Assembly: GCA_902619495.1 (NCBI GenBank)
Contig: CACNEM010000002.1
Span: 62,001-126,000 of the forward strand
DNA from: an uncultured Pelagibacteraceae bacterium
GTDB lineage: Bacteria; Pseudomonadota; Alphaproteobacteria; Pelagibacterales; Pelagibacteraceae
Reading direction: 5' to 3'
DNA: 64,000 nucleotides
The position numbers were made by a program, and so were the translations under genes. The notes beneath the pieces are model-generated. The model worked only from the letters and a program-made list of their open reading frames with translations. It made no database searches and was not told where the DNA came from. This document shows positions 1 to 9,400 of this stretch, in pieces. The stretch's first letter is position 1, and each line of letters begins with the position of its first letter.

Positions 1-232
1 AGATGATGAAAAAATAAAATTTATAAAATCTAAGATAAGAAAAAACTGTTCTCCCAAGCACGTTCCTGCAATAATCATTAAAGTTCCAGAAATTCCAAGG
101 ACAAAAAGTGGAAAGATTGTAGAGTTAGCAGTAAGACAAATAATAAATGGTGAAAAAATCAATAATAAAGAGGCGATTGCTAACCCTGAGTCTCTTCAAT
201 TTTTTGAGAAACTGCCGCAGTTAAAATTGTAG
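1..232 (+). CDS. aacS: Acetoacetyl-CoA synthetase, C-terminal end (partial)
   Basis: The window opens inside this gene, and the last 76 codons are visible before a TAG stop. The residues 'SPKHVPAIIIKVPEIPRT' followed by 'KSGKIVELAVRQIING' match the C-terminal lid of acyl-adenylate-forming enzymes. That lid carries the catalytic lysine in the 'TKSGK' segment, and the wording is closest to acetoacetate-CoA ligases. Known family role: ATP-dependent activation of acetoacetate to acetoacetyl-CoA in the cytoplasm. A thiolase that could split the product lies about 1 kb away on the other strand, which fits ketone-body or C4 assimilation (inference). Another acyl-CoA ligase of the same superfamily cannot be excluded from the tail alone. 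Confidence 0.72.
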   Translation, partial: DDEKIKFIKSKIRKNCSPKHVPAIIIKVPEIPRTKSGKIVELAVRQIINGEKINNKEAIANPESLQFFEKLPQLKL

Positions 233-286
233 CGCGTCAGTTTTAATTATTATCTTAAAGCTTAAAAACAATTAATTTTAGTTCAA

Positions 287-330
287 GTCTTGACTTTAGT
301 CCCTAAGTTTAGTCCATCTAAAGTCAAGAC
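287..330. terminator. Perfect 13-bp inverted repeat between convergent genes
   Basis: The arm GTCTTGACTTTAG (287-299) is perfectly complementary to CTAAAGTCAAGAC (318-330), with an 18-nt loop. It fills the gap between the convergent acetoacetyl-CoA synthetase and histone-deacetylase-family genes and ends two bases from the latter's stop codon. A shared transcription terminator is the simplest reading. Neither side has a clean T-tract, so intrinsic termination is not proven. Confidence 0.5.
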
Positions 331-332
331 CA

Positions 333-1226
333 TCAAAAATATTCTGCACAATTTTTGTGTAGCATTGAGTGAAGCTCTATAAGTTTTTCAAAGCTTTTAT
401 TATAACCACCACCAAGCACACCACATAATGGAATATTTTTTGAATAAAAGTTTTCAATAACTATTTGATCTCTTTTATTAATACCTTCATCAGTTATTTT
501 TAGTTTACCAAGTCTATCCTCATGATGAATGTCAACTCCTGCTACATAGAAAACAAAATCATAAGTGTTATTGTTCAGCTCTTTAAGATTTTTGTTTAAA
601 ATGTTAATGTATTCATTATCCTCCATATTATCGTAAAGCTCGATATCTATATCGCTTTTAGATTTTTTTGCGGGATAATTTGAAGCACAATGCATACTAA
701 AAGTTAAAACATCTTTATCGTTTTGAAATATTTCTGAATTCCCATTACCTTGATGCACATCTAGATCTAATATTAAGATTTTTTTTGAGTATCCTTTGTT
801 TTTCAAATAATTTGCTGCAACAGCAGTGTCATTAAAAACACAATATCCTGCCCCGAAATCAAAAGTGGCATGATGACTGCCGCCGGCAGTGTTGCAAGCA
901 AGTCTTGACTCTAACGCAAGTTTGCTCGCCAGAACTGTTCCTCCTGTAGCAACAAAAGATCTTCTCACTACACTATCGTTAATTGGAAAACCAATCTTTT
1001 TCTGCGCTTTAATATCAAGGGTTTTATTTTTAATATCATTAATATACTTTAAAGAATGAGAGGTTTTCATTGTTTCTACAGAACATTCTTTTGGAATATG
1101 AAATTTATTTACAACTTTTTTTTCTAATAAATGATTTGCCAATGCACCAAATTTTTTTATAGGAAATTTGTTATCATCATTTATTTTTGCGACATAATCA
1201 GGATGATTTACTATAGGTAATTCCAT
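333..1226 (-). CDS. Histone deacetylase family protein (zinc amidohydrolase)
   Basis: This 297-residue protein has the arginase/deacetylase fold signature. The paired histidines are at 118-119 in 'GGSHHATFDFGAGYCVFND'. The zinc ligands Asp156 and His158 sit in 'DLDVHQGNG', and the later 'GVDIHHEDRLG' holds the third metal aspartate region. Bacterial relatives include acetoin-utilisation (AcuC-like) proteins and acetylpolyamine amidohydrolases, so the substrate is probably a small acetylated amine or an acetylated protein, not a histone. The length is normal for the single-domain family. It is read on the minus strand just after the thiolase, 14 bp away, so the two probably share a transcript. 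The substrate cannot be read from sequence. Confidence 0.85.
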   Translation of the reverse strand: MELPIVNHPDYVAKINDDNKFPIKKFGALANHLLEKKVVNKFHIPKECSVETMKTSHSLKYINDIKNKTLDIKAQKKIGFPINDSVVRRSFVATGGTVLASKLALESRLACNTAGGSHHATFDFGAGYCVFNDTAVAANYLKNKGYSKKILILDLDVHQGNGNSEIFQNDKDVLTFSMHCASNYPAKKSKSDIDIELYDNMEDNEYINILNKNLKELNNNTYDFVFYVAGVDIHHEDRLGKLKITDEGINKRDQIVIENFYSKNIPLCGVLGGGYNKSFEKLIELHSMLHKNCAEYF

Positions 1227-1240
1227 TAAAAGATAATATT

Positions 1241-2419
1241 TTATCTTTCAATACACATTGCAATACCCATTCCACCACCGATACAAAGAGTCGCTAAACC
1301 TTTATTTACGTCTCTTTTAATCATTTCATGAATGAGAGTAACAAGAATCCTGGTTCCAGAAGCTCCAATTGGGTGGCCTAAAGCTATTGCACCTCCATTA
1401 ACATTTACTTTTTCTTCTGGTATAGAGAGCGTTTTTAAAACAGCTAAACTTTGAGCGGCAAATGCCTCATTAATTTCAAAAAGATCAACATCTTTTACAG
1501 ACCAACCTGCTAAGTCTAATGCTTTTTTTGATGAAGGGATAGGTCCTGTTCCCATTAAAGCTGGATCAACACCACAGCTAGCCCAAGATTTTATAGAAAC
1601 AAGTTTTTTAACATCATGTTTCTTTGCTTCTTCACCGATCATAAGAGTTACAGCAGCAGCACCATCATTAATTCCAGATGAATTACCAGCTGTCACTGTA
1701 CCATCATTTTTAAAAACAGGCTTTAATCTTGATAACACCTCCAAACTAACCGCCTCTCGTGGATGCTCATCTTTGTTAAAGTCAATCTCCGAATTTTTTG
1801 ATTTAATCTTAAAATTAATAATTTCGTCTTTGAATTTATTCTGCTTTTGAGCATTAATAGCTTTCTCTTGAGAATTTAAAGCAAATTTATCTTGTTCTTC
1901 TCTAGTAACTTGAAATTTTTCAGCGACATTTTCTGCTGTATTACCCATATGATAACCATGAAAAGCATCCCAAAGCCCGTCCTTAATCATAGTATCAATT
2001 AACTCAGCATCTCCTAATTTTTTTCCACTTCTAATATTTATTGCGTGAGGAGCTAAAGACATGTTTTCTTGGCCTCCCGCAATAATTATTTTTGAGTCTC
2101 CGGCTTGCAAACTTTGAAATCCTGAAACTACAGATCTTATCCCTGATCCACAAACTTGATTAACTACATAAGCCGGTTTCTCTTTTGGTATGCCGGCTTT
2201 TATGGATGCTTGACGTGCAGGATTTTGACCTGCGCCACCGGTCAAAACTTGTCCCATAATCACTTCATCAATTTCGTCTACTTTTAGTTTTGAGTCTTTA
2301 TAGGCATTTAGAATTACATGTGAGCCTAATTCATCAGCAGATATATCTTTTAATGATTTCCCTAATGAACCAACAGCTGTTCTTAAAGCAGACGTGATGA
2401 TTATTTCATTTGATTTCAT
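1241..2419 (-). CDS. Acetyl-CoA acetyltransferase (thiolase)
   Basis: This full-length thiolase has 392 residues, the usual family size. The nucleophilic cysteine is Cys90 in 'NQVCGSGIRSV'. The C-terminal catalytic His is in 'GGAIALGHPIGASG' near residue 350, and the second catalytic Cys is in 'CIGGGMG' near 380. It condenses two acetyl-CoA to acetoacetyl-CoA or runs the reverse cleavage. With an acetoacetyl-CoA synthetase just upstream on the other strand, cleavage of acetoacetyl-CoA to acetyl-CoA is a reasonable role (inference). No other polyhydroxybutyrate genes are visible nearby. It is probably the first gene of a two-gene unit with the deacetylase-family gene. Confidence 0.92.
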   Translation of the reverse strand: MKSNEIIITSALRTAVGSLGKSLKDISADELGSHVILNAYKDSKLKVDEIDEVIMGQVLTGGAGQNPARQASIKAGIPKEKPAYVVNQVCGSGIRSVVSGFQSLQAGDSKIIIAGGQENMSLAPHAINIRSGKKLGDAELIDTMIKDGLWDAFHGYHMGNTAENVAEKFQVTREEQDKFALNSQEKAINAQKQNKFKDEIINFKIKSKNSEIDFNKDEHPREAVSLEVLSRLKPVFKNDGTVTAGNSSGINDGAAAVTLMIGEEAKKHDVKKLVSIKSWASCGVDPALMGTGPIPSSKKALDLAGWSVKDVDLFEINEAFAAQSLAVLKTLSIPEEKVNVNGGAIALGHPIGASGTRILVTLIHEMIKRDVNKGLATLCIGGGMGIAMCIER

Positions 2420-2450
2420 TTTAATAATTTATATTTGTAAATCATGTTAT

Positions 2451-3800
2451 TCAACGAATTTTTTTTTGAGATAATGATACTAAAATTGATAAAATTAAGA
2501 AAATATAAGTAGCGTTGGAAGTAGTAAAAAAACTTCCAGTGCTCTTCAGTGGAAATATTTCTGCAAAAAATAAAAATATAAAAGGGGTAATTAGACTATA
2601 ATCGTTTAAATAAGAATTAAAAAAATATTTTTTTAAAAAAGTTTTATAGAAAAGCAGACTAAATAAAATAAATATTAAAGTAAAACCCAATAATCCTAAA
2701 ACTGCTAAAATTTCCAAATAGTAATTATGTGGGTGACTACTGCAATTTAAAAACTTATTCTTAATACATGTTATACCTAAAGATTTCATACCCCCACCAA
2801 AATATTTATTTTTCTGCCATGAGATAACTCCAAAATTAAATTCTTTAAGATGTGTATTACCAAGTTTATATTTCTTTCCATTAAATTCAAATGTGTAAAA
2901 CATATCTTCAGGAGTATAAATTTCTTTAGCCTCCTTTTCAGTTAAGATGTTATCCGGTGATAAAATAGAAAAAATTTGTAAAGTTTTTGTTTTAAAATTA
3001 GATAGATGAAAAAAAACTGAATCTTTTTCAGATGAAATTAAATATATAATTGCTGGACCAATAATTAAAAAAGGAAGAAAAAATTTTCTTAAATTTTTTT
3101 CAAAAATAGAGATTAAAAATATCAAAGTCACAAAAAGTAAAAGCGGTATTCTATTACCTGCAAGAACCAAAGAAATTAGAAGTATAGAAATTAAGAGCGC
3201 TATTAAAAAATACTGGATGTACTTCTTTCTAAGATTAAAAAAAATTGGCAAGATAAATAATGCAAACAGAGAAAATCTTTGAATATAAGATCCAGCAATA
3301 ATTTCATCTCCAAAAGGACCAGATAATCTTCTTTCAATACCTTCAAATCCAAAGATATCTTGGCCAAAAATAAATTGATAAATTATATCAAGGGCAACAA
3401 ATAAAACAGCAAATGATGATGAAATAAAAAATATCTTTAAACTTAATAAATCATTTTTTATTAAAAACTTTATTATAAAATAAAATATTAAAAATCTTAT
3501 AAATAAAATAGACTTTAAAAAAATTTCAAAGTCATCAGTAAAATTGTTGAGTTTATAATCAATATTTTTAATTAAAGTTAAAGATAAAGTATAAAAGAAA
3601 AATAAAATTATCATTTTATCGATTAAATCTAATTTATGTGTAAAGATTTTTTTCCCGAAGAAGAAAAAAGATACTAGAATAATCAATGCTAAATTTAAAT
3701 TTACAACTAAATTTCCAGCTATAAAACTAAATATCAGAGTAGAAAAAAGTAAATTTATAATAGTAGATTTATCTGTAATTTTTGTGAGATAAGAGTACAT
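2451..3800 (-). CDS. O-antigen ligase / polymerase-like membrane protein
   Basis: The 449-residue protein is very hydrophobic, with roughly ten to twelve predicted membrane segments. One large hydrophilic loop (roughly residues 260-355) holds 'SHPHNYYLEILAVLGLLGF'. The H-x-H-N-x-Y-L-E pattern in that loop is the hallmark of the O-antigen ligase/polymerase (Wzy_C, WaaL-like) superfamily, which joins or polymerises lipid-linked glycans on the periplasmic face. WaaL and Wzy cannot be separated by sequence alone. It stands 31 bp after the thiolase start and upstream of tRNA-Arg on the opposite strand. No polysaccharide cluster surrounds it, though single glycosyltransferases occur elsewhere in the window. 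Confidence 0.78.
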   Translation of the reverse strand: MYSYLTKITDKSTIINLLFSTLIFSFIAGNLVVNLNLALIILVSFFFFGKKIFTHKLDLIDKMIILFFFYTLSLTLIKNIDYKLNNFTDDFEIFLKSILFIRFLIFYFIIKFLIKNDLLSLKIFFISSSFAVLFVALDIIYQFIFGQDIFGFEGIERRLSGPFGDEIIAGSYIQRFSLFALFILPIFFNLRKKYIQYFLIALLISILLISLVLAGNRIPLLLFVTLIFLISIFEKNLRKFFLPFLIIGPAIIYLISSEKDSVFFHLSNFKTKTLQIFSILSPDNILTEKEAKEIYTPEDMFYTFEFNGKKYKLGNTHLKEFNFGVISWQKNKYFGGGMKSLGITCIKNKFLNCSSHPHNYYLEILAVLGLLGFTLIFILFSLLFYKTFLKKYFFNSYLNDYSLITPFIFLFFAEIFPLKSTGSFFTTSNATYIFLILSILVSLSQKKIR

Positions 3801-3863
3801 TATTATTTATATTAAATATTATTTGTTTATCTTCAACGATAATTTGTTTATATAACAAACTAT

Positions 3864-3940
3864 GCGCCTGTAGCTCAACTGGATAGAGCGCTTGGCTACG
3901 GACCAGGAGGTTCTGGGTTCAAATCCTAGCAGGCGCACCA
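3864..3940 (+). tRNA. tRNA-Arg (anticodon ACG)
   Basis: A complete cloverleaf is visible. The acceptor GCGCCTG pairs with CAGGCGC, the D-arm contains GCTC...GAGC, and the anticodon stem CTTGG/CCAGG encloses loop CTACGGA, giving ACG. The T-arm contains the normal TTCAAAT loop, and ACCA is encoded at the 3' end. The anticodon ACG is normally edited to ICG by TadA and reads CGU/CGC/CGA codons. No 3' duplicate of this tRNA was found in the window, unlike the Ser and Phe tRNAs. Confidence 0.96.
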
Positions 3941-3982
3941 TTATTTTCTTGAAATTTATTTAAAAAATTATAAAACTTCATT

Positions 3983-4078
3983 ATGAAACTTTTAAGCAAT
4001 GTTTCTTTGCAAAAATCTGTAATTATCTTTTTTATTATAGTTTTCATTATTTTGATATTTCTTACTTTAGTATTGTGA
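3983..4078 (+). CDS. Possible 31-residue hydrophobic small protein
   Basis: An ATG-to-TGA reading frame of 31 codons begins 42 bp after tRNA-Arg. It encodes a short basic start ('MKLLSNVSLQKS') followed by an almost purely aliphatic and aromatic stretch of about 18 residues, as in a single-pass membrane peptide. Its last 12 bases overlap the 3' end of the convergent uppP gene. There is no obvious ribosome binding site, and AT-rich DNA makes short hydrophobic frames easily by chance. I do not recognise it. It could be a real membrane microprotein or noise. Confidence 0.25.
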   Translation: MKLLSNVSLQKSVIIFFIIVFIILIFLTLVL

Positions 4079-4831
4079 GTAAGCTAAAGTTAAAAGAATA
4101 ATTCCTAAAATAACCCTATAAATAACAAATAAGCTTAAGCTAAAACTTTTAATATAATTTAAAAAATATTTAATTGTAATTAATGAAAAAATAAATGAAA
4201 AAGTTATAGAAAATAAATTAAGAGTAGAAAAGTTTAAATCTCCACTAAAAATAATATTTTTTACACCAAATACTGAAACAGCTCCTAAGGTTGGAATAGA
4301 GAGCAAAAAAGAAATCTTAGCTGCATCGAATCTTTTAAAATTAAGTAATCTAGCTGCTGTTATAGTTATACCTGATCTACTGACTCCGGGTATTAATGAT
4401 AATATCTGACATAATCCAATTATTATTGCAGTCTTGAATGTAAAATCATTATTTATATTTTTATTAAGTTTGAACTTATCACTTATAAAAAGTAAAATTC
4501 CAAAAATTAAGGTCATCATTCCAATTATTTTTATATTTCTAAGAGCATCAATTAAGTTAGTTTCTATTAAAATTATTCCAAAAATTATCACTGGTAACGA
4601 TGAAACTAATATTTTAAAAAAAAGCTCCTTGTTATATATAAAGTTAATAATATCTTTGTAAAAATAAGTAATTACAGCAATAAACGAACCAATATGTACA
4701 CTTACATCTATAGAAAGATTTTGCTCATTAAATTTTAAATATTCTGAAATTATAATTAGGTGGGAAGATGAACTTATTGGCAAGAATTCAGTAACACCTT
4801 GAATTATAGAAAGAATCAGGATTTCAAGCAT
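4067..4831 (-). CDS. uppP: Undecaprenyl-diphosphatase (UppP/BacA)
   Basis: This 254-residue integral membrane protein recycles undecaprenyl pyrophosphate to the monophosphate carrier needed for peptidoglycan and surface glycans. Both family motifs are present. 'GVTEFLPISSSSHL' is near the N-terminus (about residues 12-25) and 'PGVSRSGITITAARLL' is near 150. The rest is a series of hydrophobic helices, and length is close to the usual 265-270. It is a single gene, divergent from gltD across a 165-bp gap that contains a nested inverted repeat. Its 3' end overlaps a doubtful small frame on the other strand. Confidence 0.94.
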   Translation of the reverse strand: MLEILILSIIQGVTEFLPISSSSHLIIISEYLKFNEQNLSIDVSVHIGSFIAVITYFYKDIINFIYNKELFFKILVSSLPVIIFGIILIETNLIDALRNIKIIGMMTLIFGILLFISDKFKLNKNINNDFTFKTAIIIGLCQILSLIPGVSRSGITITAARLLNFKRFDAAKISFLLSIPTLGAVSVFGVKNIIFSGDLNFSTLNLFSITFSFIFSLITIKYFLNYIKSFSLSLFVIYRVILGIILLTLAYSQY

Positions 4832-4858
4832 TTTTAAGAATTAAAGGTGAAGGATGTT

Positions 4859-4912
4859 TTTTTAATGACATTCTGAAATGCATAACAGGTATGCAAAAAA
4901 TATCATTAAAAA
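4859..4912. other. Nested inverted repeat between uppP and gltD
   Basis: A 10-bp outer stem (TTTTTAATGA at 4859-4868 with TCATTAAAAA at 4903-4912) encloses a 6-bp inner stem. The inner arms are TGCATA (4879-4884) and TATGCA (4890-4895), with a 5-nt loop. It lies 27 bp upstream of the uppP start and about 30 bp upstream of the proposed gltD -35 box. It could be an operator palindrome or a structured leader of uppP. The outer stem is mostly A/T and may be partly chance. Confidence 0.35.
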
Positions 4913-4943
4913 TAAAGGAATTATAAATTTTAGGTAATTACTA

Positions 4944-4971
4944 TTGACCTTTTATTTCTATTAATTATAAG
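4944..4971 (+). promoter_or_regulatory. Candidate sigma70-type promoter for gltDB
   Basis: TTGACC (4944-4949) and TATAAG (4966-4971) are separated by 16 bp and lie 26 bp upstream of the gltD start. Both hexamers are one base from consensus, which stands out against the flanking sequence. No nitrogen-regulator site was recognised. Confidence 0.5.
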
Positions 4972-4996
4972 AATACTTAACTATTTTGACTTGCTT

Positions 4997-6442
4997 ATGA
5001 AAAAAAAAATGCTCCAGTTCGTTGATGTAAAACAGGAAACACCGGTTAAAAGAAGTACATCCAATAGAAAGGGTGACTTTAATGAGATATACAATGAATT
5101 TATTACTGATAAAGCAAAAGAGCAATCTAGCAGATGTTCACAATGCGGAGTTCCCTTTTGTCAAATTCACTGTCCATTAAGTAATAATATTCCAGATTGG
5201 CTTAAACTTACAGCTGAGGGAAGATTAAAAGAAGCATATGAAATATCTCAAAGCACTAATAACATGCCAGAAGTTTGTGGAAGAATTTGTCCTCAAGACA
5301 GACTTTGCGAAGGGAATTGTGTAATAGAACAATCTGGTCATGGAACTGTCACTATAGGATCAGTAGAAAAATATATAAATGATACTGCTTGGGAGAAAGG
5401 TTGGGTAAAACCAATCAAAGTAAAAAAAGAACTTAAACAATCAATAGGTATTATCGGAGCAGGTCCTGCAGGAATGGCTTGTGCTGAAGAACTTAGGAAA
5501 TCAGGTTATCAGGTAACAATTTATGATAGATACGATAGGCCAGGTGGGCTTTTAATTTACGGAATACCAAACTTTAAACTTGAAAAATTTGTCGTAGAGA
5601 GAAGAACAAAACTTTTAAAAGATAGTGGTATAAAATTTATTCAAAACTTCGAAGTTGGTAAAGATAAAACACTTTACGATTTAAAAAATAAACACGATGC
5701 AATTTTAATAGCTACAGGAGTTTACAAAGCAAGAGAAATCGATATTCCAGGAAAAAATCTTAAAAATATTTTTCCTGCAATGGAATTTTTGACTGCCTCA
5801 AATAGAAAAGGATTAGGTGATAAAGTAGAGTTATTTGATGATGGAACTTTAAACGCTGAGGGAAAAGATGTGATAGTAATCGGTGGTGGAGACACAGCTA
5901 TGGATTGCGTGAGAACATCTGTAAGACAAAAAGCGAAGTCAGTAAAATGTTTGTATCGAAGAGATAGAGAAAATATGCCAGGCTCAGCTAGGGAAGTTGG
6001 AAACGCCATTGAAGAAGGAGTAGAATTTGTTTGGCTAACAAGTCCAAAAAAGTTTTTAGGTAACATGAAAGTTGAAGCTGTAGAAGTCGTTAAAATGAAA
6101 CTCGGAGAACCAGACTCATCAGGCAGAAGACGACCTGAAATAGATATTGGTTCGGATTACAAAATAAAAGCAGATTTAGTAATTAAATCTTTAGGATTTG
6201 ATCCAGAAAATTTACCTAAATTATTTAATGCCGACGAATTAGTAGTTTCTCAATGGGGAACGATCAAAATTGACTTAAAATCTATGCAAACAAATTTAGA
6301 TGGAGTGTTTGCTGCAGGAGATATTGTCAGAGGAGCATCTTTAGTGGTCTGGGCTATTAGAGATGGTAGAGATGCAGCAGCACAAATAGAAAAATACTTA
6401 AAGTTAAAAATTAGTAAGGTCAAATCTGAAGAGGCAGCTTAA
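4997..6442 (+). CDS. gltD: Glutamate synthase (NADPH) small subunit
   Basis: The beta subunit of glutamate synthase passes electrons from NADPH through FAD and iron-sulfur clusters to the large subunit. Cysteine-rich N-terminal motifs 'CSQCGVPFCQIHCPL' and 'CGRICPQDRLCEGNC' bind the 4Fe-4S clusters. 'GIIGAGPAGMACAEELRK' is the FAD-binding dinucleotide fold and 'IGGGDTAMDCVRT' the NADPH-binding one. The frame is open from a TTG at 4991, but ATG at 4997 or 5009 is a better start. I place it at 4997, giving 481 residues, typical of the family. gltB begins at the base after the stop codon, so the two are surely co-translated. The order gltD-gltB is the reverse of the enterobacterial operon. Confidence 0.95.
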   Translation: MKKKMLQFVDVKQETPVKRSTSNRKGDFNEIYNEFITDKAKEQSSRCSQCGVPFCQIHCPLSNNIPDWLKLTAEGRLKEAYEISQSTNNMPEVCGRICPQDRLCEGNCVIEQSGHGTVTIGSVEKYINDTAWEKGWVKPIKVKKELKQSIGIIGAGPAGMACAEELRKSGYQVTIYDRYDRPGGLLIYGIPNFKLEKFVVERRTKLLKDSGIKFIQNFEVGKDKTLYDLKNKHDAILIATGVYKAREIDIPGKNLKNIFPAMEFLTASNRKGLGDKVELFDDGTLNAEGKDVIVIGGGDTAMDCVRTSVRQKAKSVKCLYRRDRENMPGSAREVGNAIEEGVEFVWLTSPKKFLGNMKVEAVEVVKMKLGEPDSSGRRRPEIDIGSDYKIKADLVIKSLGFDPENLPKLFNADELVVSQWGTIKIDLKSMQTNLDGVFAAGDIVRGASLVVWAIRDGRDAAAQIEKYLKLKISKVKSEEAA

Positions 6443-9400
6443 GTGAGTAACTATAAAAAAAATAAATTACTTTTACAAAAAACATTTAACTATAATCCTG
6501 ATATGGAGCACGACGCTTGCGGTGTAGGATTAATTGCTTCTACAAATGGAAAAAAATCTAGAAAAGTTGTTGAGTATGGTATAGAAGCGCTCAAAGCCAT
6601 TTGGCATAGAGGTGCCGTAGACGCAGATGGAAAATCAGGTGATGGAGCTGGAATACAAATTGAAATTGCTCCAGATTTTTTTAAAGAAAAAATTTTAGCT
6701 ACTGGCCATACACTGGATGATCAAAAAAGAATTTGTGTAGGTATGGTTTTCTTACCAAGAACTGATTATTCAGAGCAAGAGAAATGTAGAGAGATAATCG
6801 AGTCAGTATTACTTGAAGGAAACTACTATATATATGGATGGAGACAAGTTCCAATTAATTCTAGTGTTCTTGGTAAAACTGCAGACCAGAGTCGACCTGA
6901 AATTGCTCAGGTAATGTTTAAAAAAAATGATAATTTAGAAACAAATGATCTTGAAAGAGATCTTTTTGAAACAAGAAAAAAAATTGAGAAAATAGCAAGA
7001 GATAGTCAATTAAAAGAATTTTATATTTGTTCATTCAGCTCTAGATCGATTGTGTACAAAGGCATGTTCTTAGCTGAAATGTTGTCCGAGTTTTATCCAG
7101 ATCTTAATGATAAAAAACTTACTTCAAGATTTGCGGTATTTCACCAAAGATATTCTACAAATACTTTTCCAAGTTGGGATCTAGCTCAGCCATTTAGAAC
7201 TTTGGCTCATAACGGTGAAATTAATACTCTTAAAGGAAATATTAATTGGATGAAAATTCACGAACAAGACATGTCTAGCTCTTTGTTCAAAAATGTTAAG
7301 GATCTCAAACCAGTTATACGAAGTTCCTCTGACTCTGGAGCTCTTGATAATGTTTTTGAACTTTTGGTGCATTCTGGAAAACTTGCACCTTTAATTAAAT
7401 TAATGATGATCCCAGATGCCTGGTCTAAGAGAAGCAAAACTGTTCCAAAGAATCATCAAGACCTTTTTAATTTCTTAAATAGTACTATCGAGCCTTGGGA
7501 TGGACCGGCTGCTATTTGTGCGACAGATGCAAAATGGGTTTTAGCTTCATCAGATCGAAATGGACTTAGACCCCTAAGATATACTATTACCTCTGATGAT
7601 TTATTTTTTGCAGGTTCAGAAACCGGAATGATAAAAATTTCTGAAGAAAAGATTATTGAAAAAGGAAAACTAGGACCGGGTCAAATTATTGCGATAGATC
7701 TCAAAAAAGGAAAATTATATAAAGATAAAGCTATTAAAGATTTATTAGCCAAAGATTATAAAAAATATAGCAAACAAATTATTGATCTAGAGAAGAAAAT
7801 TTCTAGTGAAAATGAAAAACCAAGTTTTATAAATGAAGAATTAAGAAAAAGACAATATTTGTCGGGGATGAGTATTGAAGATCTTGAATTAATTCTTCAT
7901 CCAATGGCAGAAGAAGGAAAAGAGGCTTCCGGTTCAATGGGAGATGATACACCTGTTGCTGTATTATCAAGTCATTTTAGACCTGTATCACATTATTTTA
8001 GACAAAATTTTAGTCAAGTTACAAACCCTCCTATCGACTCCTTAAGAGAAAATAAAGTAATGAGTTTGAAAACGAGATTCGGTAATTTAGGTAATATTTT
8101 GGATTTTGATAACTTAACTGAGGAAAACATTTATGTTTTAGATAGTCCAGTGCTAACTAATTCTCAATTTAAGAAATTTAAAAAATTTTTTTCTAAGAAA
8201 ACAAAAGTTATTGACTGCACATTTGATATAAATTCATCTTTAAAAGACAGAATAGAAAAAATAAGAGAAGAGGCAGAAACATCTGTAAGAGAAGGTAGTA
8301 CTTGTTTAATATTATCTGATAAAAATATTACTAATCAAAAAGCTAGTATTCCAAGTATATTAATTGTTGGAGCGGTCCATTCTCACCTAGTAAAACTTGG
8401 TCTAAGAGGATACTGTTCTCTGAACGTTGAATGTTCAGATGCTATGGACACCCATTCTTTTGCAGTCTTAATAGGTGTTGGTGCAACTACAATTAATCCT
8501 TATCTCGCTATAGATAGTATTTATCAAAGATTTGAGAAAAAATTGTTCGGCAAATCAGATTTTGAAAGTTGTGTAGTAAAATTTAAAAAATCAATCGATG
8601 CAGGTCTATTAAAAATTATGTCTAAGATGGGAATTTCAGTAATTAGTTCATATAGAGGTGGATGCAACTTTGAAGCTGTTGGTTTAAGTAGAGGCATCGT
8701 TTCAGACTATTTTCCTGGTATGTCATCAAGAATTTCCGGTATCGGTGTAATCGGTATCGAGAAAAAAATTAAAGAATTACATTCAAAGTTTAATTCTAAA
8801 AATGTATTCACACTGCCAATCGGTGGACTTTATAGGTATAGAAAAAGCGGGGAAGATCACCAGTATCAAGGGAAATTAATTCATCTTTTACAAAGTGCCG
8901 TAGGAAGTGGATCTTACGAACAATACAAAAAATACTCTGCTGGCATAAATAATTTACCGCCAATTAATATTAGAGATCTTTTAGAATTTAAAAAACCAAA
9001 AAAAGCTATAAATGTTAATGAAGTTGAGCCGATTGAAAATATTTTAAAAAGATTTGGAAGTGGGAGCATGTCACATGGCGCCCTTTCCGCTGAAGCACAT
9101 GAAACTCTTGCAACTGGTATGAATAGAATCAAAGGCGCATCGTGCAGTGGTGAAGGAGGTGAAGATGCTAAAAGATTTAAAGTTCTTCCAAACGGCGATA
9201 GCGCAAATTCAAGGGTAAAGCAGATTGCTTCTGCAAGATTTGGTGTTACTGTAGATTATCTTAATAATGCAAATGAAATTGAAATAAAGATTGCTCAAGG
9301 TGCAAAACCAGGTGAGGGTGGTCAGCTTCCAGGATTTAAAGTTACTAAAGAAATAGCTAGATTAAGACATTCTACGCCCGGTGTTACATTAATTTCACCA

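Noticed and set aside
4434-4661. Plus-strand 75-codon frame within uppP
   Set aside because: It is a shadow of the hydrophobic uppP coding sequence, with no independent support.
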